Below, piece by piece: positions 44,365 through 54,124 of a stretch of 60,341 nt of DNA. The DNA comes from Paraburkholderia ribeironis (lineage in GTDB: Bacteria; Pseudomonadota; Gammaproteobacteria; Burkholderiales; Burkholderiaceae). Below the pieces are notes generated by a model that was given only the letters and a program-made list of their open reading frames with translations, was not told the origin of the DNA and did not search any database. The position numbers were made by a program, and so were the translations under genes. Position 1 is the first letter of the stretch, and each line of letters opens with the position of its first letter. The stretch is taken from positions 1-60,341 of the forward strand of contig NZ_CYGX02000051.1 in the NCBI RefSeq assembly GCF_900019265.1, in the 5' to 3' direction.

Positions 44365-45051
44365 TTACTTCATCAATTGGAGGTACTGCATGACCAGGTC
44401 CTTGCAGATGTGCGTCCACCCGTCAATCGCAACGAACAGGATGAGCTTTATGGGCACGGAAATCGACACCGGACTCATCATCATCATGCCAAGCGCCAGA
44501 AGCACACTCGAGACCACCATATCGACGACAACGAATGGCAGATAGAGATAGAATCCGACGCGGAACGCGCTCTTGATTTCGGTAAGCGCGTAGGCAGGCA
44601 TCAGCGCAAAAAACGAGTTCTCGGACAGATCGCCGGCGGCGTGCGCAGTATCTCCATCATCCTCCTCTTTCGTGGTTCGCAGGCGCCCCGATTGGGCACT
44701 CTCGAAGAATTTGACAAGCTCCGGATCAGAGTAGCGCTGTAGATACCGCTTGTAGTCACCAAGACCATTTTCGACGAAGTCGTCTAGCGATTGGCGATCC
44801 ATCACGTCAACCTGATGGTCCTGCAAAAAATGATAGGCTCTTTCCATCACAGGCTTCATCACGAACAGCGACATGATCAGTGCGATACTGTTTAGAGCGA
44901 GGTTTGAAGGCACCTGCTGAATACCGAGTGCATTGCGCACGAGCACGAGCACGATCGAAAACTTGAGGTAGCACGAACCCGAGGCGAGGATAAACGGCAG
45001 CAGCGCCGCTGCTGTCAGCACGCCAATGAGAGATATCTCGTTATTCGCCAC
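44365..45051 (-). CDS. sctR: T3SS export apparatus protein SctR (SpaP/BsaW)
   Basis: The 228-residue FliP-family protein contains FSIVLVLVRNALGIQQVPSN near the N-terminus, and FFALMPAYALTEIKSAFRVG leading into the C-terminal helices, where VVSSVLLALGMMMMSPVSIS is diagnostic. It forms the pentameric core of the export gate. The start is a GTG; its first 11 bases overlap the end of sctQ, indicating coupled translation. It is intact. Confidence 0.94.
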   Translation of the reverse strand: MANNEISLIGVLTAAALLPFILASGSCYLKFSIVLVLVRNALGIQQVPSNLALNSIALIMSLFVMKPVMERAYHFLQDHQVDVMDRQSLDDFVENGLGDYKRYLQRYSDPELVKFFESAQSGRLRTTKEEDDGDTAHAAGDLSENSFFALMPAYALTEIKSAFRVGFYLYLPFVVVDMVVSSVLLALGMMMMSPVSISVPIKLILFVAIDGWTHICKDLVMQYLQLMK

Positions 45052-46000
45052 GGCACGGCTCCGGCGAAGCAGAGAGCAGCGTCATGATCTCGACAGCCAA
45101 CTGCTCACCCACCTGCACCAGCTCGCCCGTACCGAAAAGGTGGCCGTTGGCGCGCATCGCAATTTGCGTGACGGCATTCGATCTCAACGGCATCAAGGCG
45201 CCTGGATGGAGCCGCGCGATCTCCGCAACTGTCATTTTGCGTTCGTCCAACATGAAGTCGACGCGAACCCGCACCGCATCGACTGAAAACGGCTTTGCGT
45301 CGGTTCCTCGAACGACCACGCCAACCGATTCGGTATCCATATCCTCTAACGGTTCAAAACTTTCATTCAACATGATGTCCACTCCTTCATAGTTAAAGCC
45401 AGCGAGCTGCTCGCCTCCCACATAGAACAGGTTGCTAGCACATTGGACGATCAGAACGTCCCCCACATCGACGCTGCGCAGAAGGTTCAACGGAACGTAC
45501 GTAGCGCCGATACAAAAGCGCGCACTGAGCGGCAACGCATCGACATGGGCGGCCGCATGCGACGCGTGCTCCGGCAGGGGGTATGGAAACGTTCGAAAGA
45601 GCGCTTTGGCACGCCCCGCATCATCAAGGCACAGTAGCGTCTGCTCCGGCAGCGCTTCCCGCACCACGCCCGTTAGTCGCACCTCGGACCAGCCACCCTC
45701 CGGCGCGCAAAGCGCATTTATCAGCTCTGTGCTGCCGAACAGCTCAAGCAGATAGCGCTCGTCGATTGCACACCACGCTAGTTGATCGAGTCCCGGATAG
45801 CGCGTCCGCGCGAGCGTCACGAGGTCAATCCATCCTTCGTACTCGTGGCCGTTATGGGTGGCGCGCAGCGACGCGTAGCCACGCGGCGGCGCAGCCGTGC
45901 GCAAAGCGGCAACCCGGCCGGCGCACTGCAACGCTCGCATGCTCATGTAGAGCTGCAGATCCTCCGTGCGCAGTATTCGCAGTTTCAGAGGCTGACTCAT
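45041..46000 (-). CDS. sctQ: T3SS cytosolic sorting platform protein SctQ (SpaO/BsaV)
   Basis: The protein has 319 residues. The last 80 form a SPOA (FliM/FliN C-terminal) domain (VRVRVDFMLDERKMTVAEIA, LFGTGELVQVGEQLAVEIMT). A second SPOA-like region lies in the middle (LPLSARFCIGATYVPLNLLR). In SpaO an internal start also makes the short C-terminal form; whether that happens here is not visible. ATG 46000 overlaps the stop of the upstream gene as ATGA. It is a component of the cytosolic pods that load substrates. Confidence 0.85.
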   Translation of the reverse strand: MSQPLKLRILRTEDLQLYMSMRALQCAGRVAALRTAAPPRGYASLRATHNGHEYEGWIDLVTLARTRYPGLDQLAWCAIDERYLLELFGSTELINALCAPEGGWSEVRLTGVVREALPEQTLLCLDDAGRAKALFRTFPYPLPEHASHAAAHVDALPLSARFCIGATYVPLNLLRSVDVGDVLIVQCASNLFYVGGEQLAGFNYEGVDIMLNESFEPLEDMDTESVGVVVRGTDAKPFSVDAVRVRVDFMLDERKMTVAEIARLHPGALMPLRSNAVTQIAMRANGHLFGTGELVQVGEQLAVEIMTLLSASPEPCRGE

Positions 46001-46698
46001 TGCTCGTCCGCCTCTTGCTGCTGTTGCGCCGACCATGGTGGGCGTTCGTCCTGACGGTCAAGCTGTTGGCGCTCGAACCGCAGCGTCAAATCCAACGGAA
46101 GCGCTTCGGCGTGACGCTGCATCGCGTCGGTCACGTGGGTGTGGTTCGTGCCAGCCGCTACGATCTTTTCAGCGCCCTGCCGCTCAAACCGAAGATCGAC
46201 GCCAGGCTGTCCCTGCCAGCTCTTGAACCTATAGTGCAATGAAAAACCCATCGTTGGGTGGGCACGGTCAGATCCAGCGGCAAATGTCATACCGCTGGCC
46301 ATCGCGCGAGCCGTCCGCGACGCCCCCTGATCGGTCTCACGCGACGGGTCGTGGGCGGGAACAGGCAACGGGGGAGTATGGGCCGTGGGAACCTGCGCTA
46401 GTTCACCGCCGGCACCAACCGCACTGGACTTCGCGCTGGCCCGAAGCATCACAGATTGTTCACGCCATTGCAGTGCGGCTGACATAAACAAATTGCCGGG
46501 TGCAGAATCGGGTGTCTTCTTTTTTCGTTCTGTCGAGGCTTTGCTTTCGTACAAGTGCGCGCAGTTATCATGATTTCGCGTATTGCCGTGAATCTTCCGA
46601 TACGTCACAGCGTATGCAGTACTCACGTCCTGCGACGTCGATTCGGAGTCCGAAGGTACGGCGATGGCGCAGCCGTCATTTATAGAATTGATTGGCAC
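45997..46698 (-). CDS. sctP: T3SS needle-length control/SpaN-like protein (SctP)
   Basis: The protein has about 233 residues and is weakly conserved, Ser/Thr/Glu-rich and probably largely disordered, as usual for SpaN. The C-terminal part (TMGFSLHYRFKSWQGQPGVD, LRFERQ, ALPLDLTLRFERQQLDR) has the strand-rich layout of the T3S4-type domain that stops needle growth. Placement between the SpaM- and SpaO-type genes supports the call. GTG 46698 follows AAGGAAGAAATC; the frame is open to 46806, so the start is uncertain. Confidence 0.65.
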   Translation of the reverse strand: MPINSINDGCAIAVPSDSESTSQDVSTAYAVTYRKIHGNTRNHDNCAHLYESKASTERKKKTPDSAPGNLFMSAALQWREQSVMLRASAKSSAVGAGGELAQVPTAHTPPLPVPAHDPSRETDQGASRTARAMASGMTFAAGSDRAHPTMGFSLHYRFKSWQGQPGVDLRFERQGAEKIVAAGTNHTHVTDAMQRHAEALPLDLTLRFERQQLDRQDERPPWSAQQQQEADEQ

Positions 46699-47140
46699 GA
46701 TTTCTTCCTTCCTGGAGTTCTGCATCGACCGTCGACTCGCGACGCAGAGCGTCCCGCAGACGCTCTCGCGCGATCCATTCCCTATGCTTGTTTTGACGTT
46801 GCTCAAGCATCAGCACCGCTTGCTTACTGGACCGGAACTCTTGATCGATCCGCTCACGGTGTTCGATGAGAGAGGCTTCCTGCAACTTCCTGCAAGCAAC
46901 GTCAAACTTAATGACCGCCTGCTTGCCGCGTGCGCGCATGAGTCCGCCGCGGTCATATCGCACGCCGCCCGCGTGCTTTGAAATCTCCTGCCGAAGCCGG
47001 CTAATCTCGCTACGCACATCGACCAACTTCCTGTCGACGTCTGTGAGCGCTTCGCGCTGTTGTTGCATCCGCCTGTGCATGCCGCTCGATCGGCGCTGCA
47101 GCAAGCCGATGAGCTTTTCTGCGTCAACGAACCGTTTCAT
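46676..47140 (-). CDS. sctO: T3SS stalk protein SctO (SpaM/BsaT)
   Basis: The protein has 154 residues and is almost wholly alpha-helical and charged, with two long heptad segments (MHRRMQQQREALTDVDRKLV, and VLMLEQRQNKHREWIARERL) that form the antiparallel coiled coil of YscO/SpaM/FliJ proteins. It links the ATPase ring to the export gate. It overlaps the ATPase gene by 17 bases and the next gene by about 20, so translation is tightly coupled. Family assignment rests on shape and position. Confidence 0.75.
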   Translation of the reverse strand: MKRFVDAEKLIGLLQRRSSGMHRRMQQQREALTDVDRKLVDVRSEISRLRQEISKHAGGVRYDRGGLMRARGKQAVIKFDVACRKLQEASLIEHRERIDQEFRSSKQAVLMLEQRQNKHREWIARERLRDALRRESTVDAELQEGRNRANQFYK

Positions 47141-48431
47141 TTAGCTGCCCCAGCGTTTTTTCGAAAGCGGATAATTCCGCGAGAGGCTGCTGAAGGAAAG
47201 CTTCGAGCGCCGCACGCTTGTCGATGGCGTCATCGTTTTCCTTGTTCTCGCCTCGGCGGTACTCGCCTAGGTCCAGAAAGATCTGTATCTCGTCGAGGCG
47301 CGCCAAATGCTGACGAAACTGCTTGACCAACTGACGATGGGCTGGATCCGTGACTTCGTCGAAGAGCCGGCTCGCACTTTTGAGCACGTCGATGGCCGGA
47401 AAATGCCCCCTTTCGGCCAGCTTCTTGCTCAGACAAATATGGCCGTCGATGACCGAGCGGATCTCGTCGCCAATCGGATCGGGTTCCTCCTCGTTCTCGA
47501 GCAGCACGGTGTAAAAGGCCGTGATGCTACCCATCGCGGTCTGCCCCGGGCGCTCCAGCAAGCGCGGCATCCCTTCGAAAACCGAGGCCGGGTAACCGCG
47601 CCGCGCCGGCGCTTCTCCGGCGGCCAGCGCCACGTCACGCATCGCGCGCGCATAGCGTGTCACTGAATCCAGAAACAGCATGACTTCCTTGCCAAGATCA
47701 CGGAAGTACTCGGCGATCGTCGTCGCAAGTAGCGCCGCGTTACACCGGTCCACGGACGAGCAATCTGACGTCGCGTAGACTATGATCGTCTTATTACATC
47801 GGCAGGAATGCTTGATTGTCTCGACGAATTCCGAGACCTCGCGGCCACGCTCGCCGATCAACGCGATCACATAAACCTCGGCCGCCGAATGCTCGATCAT
47901 CATTTTCATCAGCGAAGTCTTGCCGCAGCCTGCGGATGCGAAAATGCCGACCCGCTGTCCAACACCACAGGTGAGTAGCCCGTCAATCACACGAATGCCA
48001 GTTTCCAGCGGTCGCGTGATCGGCCTGCGTTCTGAGTAGTTGGGTGGCGGCATGTCGACATCCATCCTGCGCTTTGGCGCGAGCGGCATGTTGACCTCAT
48101 CCGAACCGAAAACCTCCGTGCACTGCCCCGCCGAGTCTATGACGGTACCAAGCATCCGCGGCGATACGTCAATCGTGAGGCGCTCGCCGGTCGGCACGAG
48201 CACCGCACGACGCGACAGCCCGGTCGTCCTGCCAAGCGTGCTTAGAATCGCCGCGTCGCGACCCAAGCCCACTACCTGTGCTCGGCCAACTACGTCGTCG
48301 TACTCGCTGGAAGAGCGGATCAGGCAAAGCTCACCAATCGACACGCCCCGCAGCGGAGCCTCGATAGTGTGCCCCTTGATGCGGCGCGGATGGGCCCACC
48401 GTTCGAGCAGATCCAAGAGGTCGCAGGGCAT
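47124..48431 (-). CDS. sctN: T3SS ATPase SctN (SpaL/InvC/BsaS)
   Basis: The protein has 435 residues. The FliI/YscN-type ATPase has Walker A ASAGCGKT at residues 165-172, Walker B VMLFLDSVTRYARA, and the catalytic-Glu region ALIGERGREVSEFVE. GYPASVFEGMPRLLERPG is a signature of secretion ATPases. It forms a hexamer at the base of the export gate, strips chaperones and unfolds substrates. The start is close to the SpaK-like chaperone gene. It is complete. Confidence 0.95.
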   Translation of the reverse strand: MPCDLLDLLERWAHPRRIKGHTIEAPLRGVSIGELCLIRSSSEYDDVVGRAQVVGLGRDAAILSTLGRTTGLSRRAVLVPTGERLTIDVSPRMLGTVIDSAGQCTEVFGSDEVNMPLAPKRRMDVDMPPPNYSERRPITRPLETGIRVIDGLLTCGVGQRVGIFASAGCGKTSLMKMMIEHSAAEVYVIALIGERGREVSEFVETIKHSCRCNKTIIVYATSDCSSVDRCNAALLATTIAEYFRDLGKEVMLFLDSVTRYARAMRDVALAAGEAPARRGYPASVFEGMPRLLERPGQTAMGSITAFYTVLLENEEEPDPIGDEIRSVIDGHICLSKKLAERGHFPAIDVLKSASRLFDEVTDPAHRQLVKQFRQHLARLDEIQIFLDLGEYRRGENKENDDAIDKRAALEAFLQQPLAELSAFEKTLGQLNETVR

Positions 48432-48433
48432 GG

Positions 48434-48850
48434 CTATCGCTCCGCTATTTCCCTAACAGGACACAAGCCCTCACCGAGCGCTTCTAGCGCCGCCGCGAAG
48501 CACCCGGCATCCTTCGGAAAGTGTTCATCGGCTCGGACATGCATCAACGCACTCTCGTCGACGAGCGGAAACTGTCGGCGGTGGCAGGCGAAGATTCCGG
48601 TTCGGCCCAGCGGCATGTAGCCAAACAAATTTTCAGCCGATCGGGAGGTCTGTGCGCTGCCTGAGTAATAGACTTTGCTTCGGGATAGTACTTTGCCGCC
48701 CTTGCTTCCCATGCATGTCGTCGGCATTTTGCTAAAGCTGATGCCTATGCGCGAGCGGACATCGTGTTTACCCACGGGGCCGCCGTAAACTGCCTCTCCC
48801 CTGCTCTCGTTGAGCAGTCCCAGGATAGAGATATCCATCACTTCACTCAC
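48434..48850 (-). CDS. T3SS class IB chaperone (SpaK/InvB-like)
   Basis: The protein has 138 residues. It is located between the InvA- and InvC-type genes, the position of spaK/invB and bsaR. The C-terminal part (LVDESALMHVRADEHFPKDA, then FAAALEALGEGL) fits the helix-strand pattern of the family. The middle is less conserved. InvB-type chaperones bind several effectors. Here no effector gene is recognised nearby, so the clients may be encoded elsewhere. The start is uncertain: GTG 48850 or ATG 48838. Confidence 0.7.
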   Translation of the reverse strand: MSEVMDISILGLLNESRGEAVYGGPVGKHDVRSRIGISFSKMPTTCMGSKGGKVLSRSKVYYSGSAQTSRSAENLFGYMPLGRTGIFACHRRQFPLVDESALMHVRADEHFPKDAGCFAAALEALGEGLCPVREIAER

Positions 48851-48854
48851 TTTC

Positions 48855-50948
48855 TCAAATTGTCTCTAGTACGTCGATTGCAACTCCGTCGGCCACTTCG
48901 CCGAACGAAAGCACCTCGAGATCCGGAAATCGGCTTTCGACGAGCCGCTTGACGAAGCGCCGGATCTCCATGGAGGTCAGCAGCACGACATCGCGCGGCG
49001 AATACCCGACCCGCTGCAACTGGAGCGATAGCCAATCTAGCAATCGCTCACTGTCAGTAGGTTCAAGATTCAAATAGACGCCGGTCGACGTTTGCCGAAC
49101 AGCTTTGTTCACCATCTCTTCAACGTCCGCGGAGAGCAGGAGCGTGTTAAGGCGGTGTCCCAACGCGAAGCGATTCGTAATATAGCGGGCAAGCGCGATA
49201 CGAACGTGCTCAACGAGAATCAGCGTATCCTTTTCCTTCGGACCCCATTGCGCGAGCGCCTCAAGAATTAGCTTCATGTTGCGCACGGAGATGCGCTCCC
49301 CAAGGAGCCGCTGTAGCACTTCCGAGACGCACTGCGCAGATGCATGTCGGTAGGTTTCCTTAAGCAAATCGGGATACTTCTTCCCCATGTCGTCAAGCAG
49401 ACGCTTGCTTTCCTGAATCCCAAAGAATTCCTTGACGTTGCGCAGAACCAGCGTGAGGAACTGTCCGTAGAGGTCGTCTATGGCCGACCGCACGTGCACA
49501 TCCATCTTCTCGAGCCCCGACACGTCCTGCTGTCGCACCCACCTCGCGTGGCCGCCCGCCCCATCCGGCAGCATCACGACGTCGAGCGGCAAGCCGTCGA
49601 GCATAAGCGTCGATCCGATGACGCGCATGCGATTGAAATCGATCGAGAATGTGGCCGCGCGAATCTCGTTGATCATGACGGCGACGTCAGTCTCGCTCAG
49701 ATCCGGGGAATAACTGACATGAATCTGTGGCAGACGCAGGCCCATGTCAATGAACGCGCGTCGGCGCATCGTGTCGATCACCCGTTCCTTTTCGAACAGC
49801 GGCTTCACTCGCTCGGACACCGTTATTATGAGCGGCACCGTTTCGGGAATGAGCTTGTCGATGTCGACCTGCTTGTGTGCGTCGCCCTCACCGTCCTTAA
49901 CGCCGCACGAGAGCGCCCCAGCGAGTCCCCCGCCGGCCCCACCGCCTACCACGTCCTTGCCGCGGCCTTGCAGTCGCATGTGCACATGTATGCCAGCAAG
50001 CGCGGCCGCGATGACGCCGAATACGGGCAGCGGGAAGCCGGGCAGCAAACCGATGCAGATCGAGAGTGCGGCCGTCACCGTGAGCACAAACGGATTTGAA
50101 AATAGCTCGCCGACGATCCCGGCACCGAGGTTCTTGTCGCTTCCTCCCACTCGCGTCACGATAAAGCCGGCTGCAATCGCGATGAGAAGTGCAGGAATCT
50201 GCGCAACCAATCCGTCGCCGATCGTGAGAATGGTGTAGGTCCTCAATGCTTCGGACATCGACATCCCGTGCTGCGCGACACCCACCGAGATCCCGCCAAT
50301 CAGGTTGACGAAGATCACTATGATGCCGGCTATGGCATCGCCCTTGATGAACTTCATCGCGCCATCGAATGAGCCGTACAACTGGCTCTCACGTTCGAGG
50401 TCAGTACGGCGCTTCTTTACGCCGTCGTTATCGATGATGCCGGCTTTCAGGTCCGCATCGACGCTCATCTGCTTGCCAGGCATGGCATCGAGCGAAAAAC
50501 GCGCGGCCACTTCCGCGACACGCTCAGAGCCTTTTGTGATCACGATGAACTGCACGATCGTCACGATCGCGAACACGACGAAACCGACGACGGGGTTGTC
50601 GCCGATCACGAACTCGCCGAAGGTCGTGATGATCTTACCGCCCTGAGCTTCGAGCAGAATCAGGCGACTTGTGCTGATCGACAGTGCGAGCCGAAACATC
50701 GTCGTAATCAGCAAAATCGACGGGAAGGTCGAAAACTCGAGAATGTTGACGACGTAGAAAGAGCCCATGAACACGAGCAGCGCCATGACGATGTTGAACC
50801 CGATCAACAAGTCAAGCACGTACGCGGGCAGCGGTACGATCAGCATCCCGATGACGAGCACCATCACGAACAGCACGATGAGTTCAGGGCGGGGTTGGCT
50901 CCCAGCCAATATGGCCTTAAGCGTGGTTCGAAAAGTGATCCAAGGCAT
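48855..50948 (-). CDS. sctV: T3SS export gate protein SctV (InvA/BsaQ)
   Basis: The protein has 697 residues. Residues about 20-330 contain about eight transmembrane helices. The FHIPEP signature region is recognisable (SLDAMPGKQMSVDADLKAGI), as is the GDAIAGIIVIFVNLIGGISV segment. The C-terminal about 330 residues form the cytosolic nonameric ring that receives chaperone-substrate complexes (LLGERISVRNMKLILEALAQ). It is full length relative to InvA (685). It is followed by the chaperone gene with a 4-base gap. Confidence 0.95.
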   Translation of the reverse strand: MPWITFRTTLKAILAGSQPRPELIVLFVMVLVIGMLIVPLPAYVLDLLIGFNIVMALLVFMGSFYVVNILEFSTFPSILLITTMFRLALSISTSRLILLEAQGGKIITTFGEFVIGDNPVVGFVVFAIVTIVQFIVITKGSERVAEVAARFSLDAMPGKQMSVDADLKAGIIDNDGVKKRRTDLERESQLYGSFDGAMKFIKGDAIAGIIVIFVNLIGGISVGVAQHGMSMSEALRTYTILTIGDGLVAQIPALLIAIAAGFIVTRVGGSDKNLGAGIVGELFSNPFVLTVTAALSICIGLLPGFPLPVFGVIAAALAGIHVHMRLQGRGKDVVGGGAGGGLAGALSCGVKDGEGDAHKQVDIDKLIPETVPLIITVSERVKPLFEKERVIDTMRRRAFIDMGLRLPQIHVSYSPDLSETDVAVMINEIRAATFSIDFNRMRVIGSTLMLDGLPLDVVMLPDGAGGHARWVRQQDVSGLEKMDVHVRSAIDDLYGQFLTLVLRNVKEFFGIQESKRLLDDMGKKYPDLLKETYRHASAQCVSEVLQRLLGERISVRNMKLILEALAQWGPKEKDTLILVEHVRIALARYITNRFALGHRLNTLLLSADVEEMVNKAVRQTSTGVYLNLEPTDSERLLDWLSLQLQRVGYSPRDVVLLTSMEIRRFVKRLVESRFPDLEVLSFGEVADGVAIDVLETI

Positions 50949-50987
50949 AAACTTGAAGCTGTTGGCAGCGTTTCATCCTGAGGCCGG

Positions 50988-52103
50988 TCAATGAGGGCGG
51001 TGGGTGCGATCACGAGGCGCTCGCCTGCGCTCCGATCTGTACAACCTGTCGTTCATGGCCTGCATGATCGAGATCAAAGCATGGCGGGCACTGACCTCCG
51101 AGTAAAGGCCGATCGGTACGCTGGCGAAGCCGCGCAAGACAAGCTGCATTAGTCGCGAGCGCGATGTTGGATCGAGCCGCACAATCACCGGGCCAAGAGC
51201 GTTGAGCAAGACGCACTCAATTTCGAGCGGATGCTTCAAGCCTTCTAGCATCAGTTGCAGCGCGCATTCCTCCGTTACCAGTCGGTCGCAAGAATCGGCG
51301 TCATCAATTACCTTATCGACGAAAAGTTCGTCCGCCGACGAGAGCATGCGCACGTTGCGCACCGTGGCGATCAGCGGGCCGAACTCGGCGGCACAGCCAT
51401 AGCTGGGATCGAGCGACTGCATATCGTAGGCCAGCGCCGCGCTCACATATTCCATGATCCACTTGCGCTTGCCCGCCCCGAACTGTTCGATCCAGTCCTC
51501 GTAGACCACCAGGTAGCTGTCCTGGAAGTCGAGGAACTGACGATAGAGCTTTCGCAGTTGCGCGGGATCGAGCTGCATGCGCTTGCCGAACACCTTAGCC
51601 TTCAGCGCCGCGTTGATGCCGGCCTTAATCTGCTTGTGATTACCGCCGCGCATTATTTCGTCCAGCGCCTTGTCGACGATATGGACATTGTCGCCGCCAA
51701 GCGTTTTGCGGTGACGCAGCTCGTGAAACGCGAGCAGAAGATCGCTGTCGTCGCGAAAGCGCCCCCGTGCCTCGCGAATCAGCGTGGTTACGCTCACCTT
51801 GCTGCCCCTGAGCATCTGCACGAGATCGTCCAGTTTTTCCTCGACGTCCGAGTCCAAAATGCGCTCGAAGTCCTCGCTACGGCGAGCCTTGCGCTCGTAT
51901 ACACGCAGGCGCCCGAACTGAGCCATCATGTCGCCGGCGTTGTCCGCGACTTCGGCCATCTCGGCCTGGATGTCCGGCGCCGGCGTCATCGCGACGCCCT
52001 CCGGTCCGGTGTCGCGCAAGAGTTCCGTGTCGAACCGCGATTGCAATTCCTGGGTCGCGCGAAGAGCGCGTGCGAACGATGAACCGCCAATGATTGTGAC
52101 CAT
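50988..52103 (-). CDS. sctW: T3SS gatekeeper SctW (InvE/BsaP)
   Basis: The protein has 371 residues. It belongs to the HrpJ/InvE/YopN-TyeA family, an alpha-helical protein (about 60-370) that holds back effectors until translocators are delivered. Conserved stretches are EEKLDDLVQMLRGSKVSVTT and LLAFHELRHRKTLGGDNVHI. The polar N-terminal 50 residues are a likely secretion signal. ATG 52103 overlaps the stop of the secretin gene (TGATG); the longer open frame upstream runs inside that gene and is not used. Confidence 0.85.
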   Translation of the reverse strand: MVTIIGGSSFARALRATQELQSRFDTELLRDTGPEGVAMTPAPDIQAEMAEVADNAGDMMAQFGRLRVYERKARRSEDFERILDSDVEEKLDDLVQMLRGSKVSVTTLIREARGRFRDDSDLLLAFHELRHRKTLGGDNVHIVDKALDEIMRGGNHKQIKAGINAALKAKVFGKRMQLDPAQLRKLYRQFLDFQDSYLVVYEDWIEQFGAGKRKWIMEYVSAALAYDMQSLDPSYGCAAEFGPLIATVRNVRMLSSADELFVDKVIDDADSCDRLVTEECALQLMLEGLKHPLEIECVLLNALGPVIVRLDPTSRSRLMQLVLRGFASVPIGLYSEVSARHALISIMQAMNDRLYRSERRRAPRDRTHRPH

Positions 52104-54124
52104 CACTGCTTGTCCAGGTAGGATTGCAGAAGGTGGACGGTGGCGCGCAGCGTCTGATTGCTGGACACGTCGCCCGACTCCCAGCTCTGACCGTCGTTCC
52201 ATCTCACACCGGGGCCAAGCGGCTTTGGCTGAATCAAGAACACGCGCACAACTTGCTCGTGCCGCACGGTGTGGCCGCGGAAAAGCGCGCCGATCAATGG
52301 AATGGAAGCGAGACCTGGAATGCGGTAGTCCTGACGATTGACGTTGTCGCGTGTGTTGCCGCCGATGAGCAAGCTCATCTCAACCGGCACGCGAGCCACC
52401 GTGTTGATCCTCGTTCTACTCACGAGCGGCAGCGTGGCATTAGTGTCGCCCGACGGCGAATTCGCGTTGCCGTCCTCTACATTGATGTCCATCTCCACCT
52501 GCGAGCCGTCCTTCGTCAGGCGGGGCAGCACGTTGATCATGGTACCGTAGGTCACGTGACTGAGCTGGGCCGTGCGCTCGCCGATCAGTTTCGCGTAAAA
52601 AGTCTGGTTGCTGTCGAATGTCGCCTTCACGTTCTCCTGCGTAAGCAACACTGGACGAGATACGACCATCGCATCACCCTTTTGGCTCAGCCCCGCCACA
52701 GAGGCGAGAAACTGCGCGCCGTCGAGCGTGGTAAAGTTTCGCGAATCGTTCAGGCCGACGGAAAAATTGCCCGCTCCCACCTTGCCCTGCCAATTCAAGC
52801 CCAGCTCGTTCAGGCAGCTTTTCTTGATGTCGATGATCCATAGGGATAGTTCAATCTGGCGCTTAGCCACATCCAGCGAATCGATGAGCACCTCCATGTT
52901 GACCACCTTGTCCATCGGTCCAGCCAGCACAATGCTGTTGGTGCCCGGAAACGCCACGGCCCGCACGCCGTCGGCCGCGCTGACCGCCATGCCGGGCGGA
53001 GCGCCCAGCGCAGCAATCTGCGGAACCGAGGCGTGTGGGGAACTCGAATCGGGGGGAGGCAACGCGGCACTCATCGAAAACGGCACATTCACCATTGGAT
53101 TGACGTTGGTGTTCGCGTTTGCTATCGCAGCAGTCGGCGTCGTCGCAGCCGGCCGCTCGGCGGCACTTGATACGAGGCGCGGATTGCCTCCGCCTCCATA
53201 GATCTGCGTCAGGACCGTCGCCATGCCAGGGATATCCACTTGGCGGTCTCGCAGATCGTAGGTGCGGTCTTCGACGAAGCTGTTCTGCAGGCGGACAACC
53301 TTGACGACTTGTTTCTCCGTCTCGTTGTTCAGATGCAGTTGATCAAGGTACCTGGCCGCCGCCGTCACCAGGTTGACGTAGATCGGCGCGCCGGTTACGT
53401 AAAATGTGCCGCCCAGATCGGCCCCTCGAATCGGAAAGCGCGAATCATAAAGATCCGTCGCACGCGCGAAGGTACGAAGACTCTGTACCGTTGCCTGCTG
53501 CATCGACACCATGGCGTTTTTTATCTCGGAGTTGTCATAGAGGTAGATCGCGGAGCCGTCGTCGTACCAGAGAAGCGCCATGCGGTCGCTCAGTTGCCGT
53601 AGAAGCGCGCGCGGGTGCGCTAGGTCAAACTCGCCCGTGACCCGCTTTTTGCGCACCTTCTCACTCGCGACGATGGGCCGGTTCATCTGGCCAGACAGCG
53701 CGTTGAGCAGTGTTTCGCTGCTGACGTCGTTGGCTACGAAGTTCGACTCGGATTCGCTCTTATCGGTGACGGGCAAATCTCCGCGCTGGGCGCTACTTGA
53801 TTCGGAGGGGGCGGGTTGCACGTTGCCCATTGCAACGGGCAACGTCTGCGCGCGGGACGTCGATTCTGCTTGGAGCACGGGCTGCAGCCGTGCCGCATCA
53901 GCCGCAGCGGACTGTGTCGCCGCAATGCCGTCGGCTGAGGAGTGTCCCATGGTACCGTTGCCAAGGGGCGCCAATCTTGACATTGCCACGCCCGAGGAAA
54001 CCGCGTCGTCCCCGGCTCCAACAAACGCCTCTGGCCTCGCTTGTGCGGCGCGCAGCGTGAGCAATGACATCATCAGTACAGCAGACCACTTTGCCGCATG
54101 GTCATTCATCGTCACATTCCTCAT
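52103..54124 (-). CDS. sctC: T3SS outer-membrane secretin SctC (InvG/BsaO)
   Basis: The protein has 673 residues. A signal peptide (about 10-30, MMSLLTLRAAQA) is followed by a Ser/Ala-rich linker. The periplasmic N0/N1 domains contain SSETLLNALSGQMNRPIVAS and VKVVRLQNSFVEDRTYDL, and the secretin barrel domain starts about 440 (VKATFDSNQTFYAKLIGERT, VPVEMSLLIGGNTRD, IPGLASIPLIGALFRG). It forms the outer ring. InvG needs the pilotin InvH; no pilotin gene is visible here. The ATG overlaps the stop of the AraC gene as ATGA. Confidence 0.92.
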   Translation of the reverse strand: MRNVTMNDHAAKWSAVLMMSLLTLRAAQARPEAFVGAGDDAVSSGVAMSRLAPLGNGTMGHSSADGIAATQSAAADAARLQPVLQAESTSRAQTLPVAMGNVQPAPSESSSAQRGDLPVTDKSESESNFVANDVSSETLLNALSGQMNRPIVASEKVRKKRVTGEFDLAHPRALLRQLSDRMALLWYDDGSAIYLYDNSEIKNAMVSMQQATVQSLRTFARATDLYDSRFPIRGADLGGTFYVTGAPIYVNLVTAAARYLDQLHLNNETEKQVVKVVRLQNSFVEDRTYDLRDRQVDIPGMATVLTQIYGGGGNPRLVSSAAERPAATTPTAAIANANTNVNPMVNVPFSMSAALPPPDSSSPHASVPQIAALGAPPGMAVSAADGVRAVAFPGTNSIVLAGPMDKVVNMEVLIDSLDVAKRQIELSLWIIDIKKSCLNELGLNWQGKVGAGNFSVGLNDSRNFTTLDGAQFLASVAGLSQKGDAMVVSRPVLLTQENVKATFDSNQTFYAKLIGERTAQLSHVTYGTMINVLPRLTKDGSQVEMDINVEDGNANSPSGDTNATLPLVSRTRINTVARVPVEMSLLIGGNTRDNVNRQDYRIPGLASIPLIGALFRGHTVRHEQVVRVFLIQPKPLGPGVRWNDGQSWESGDVSSNQTLRATVHLLQSYLDKQ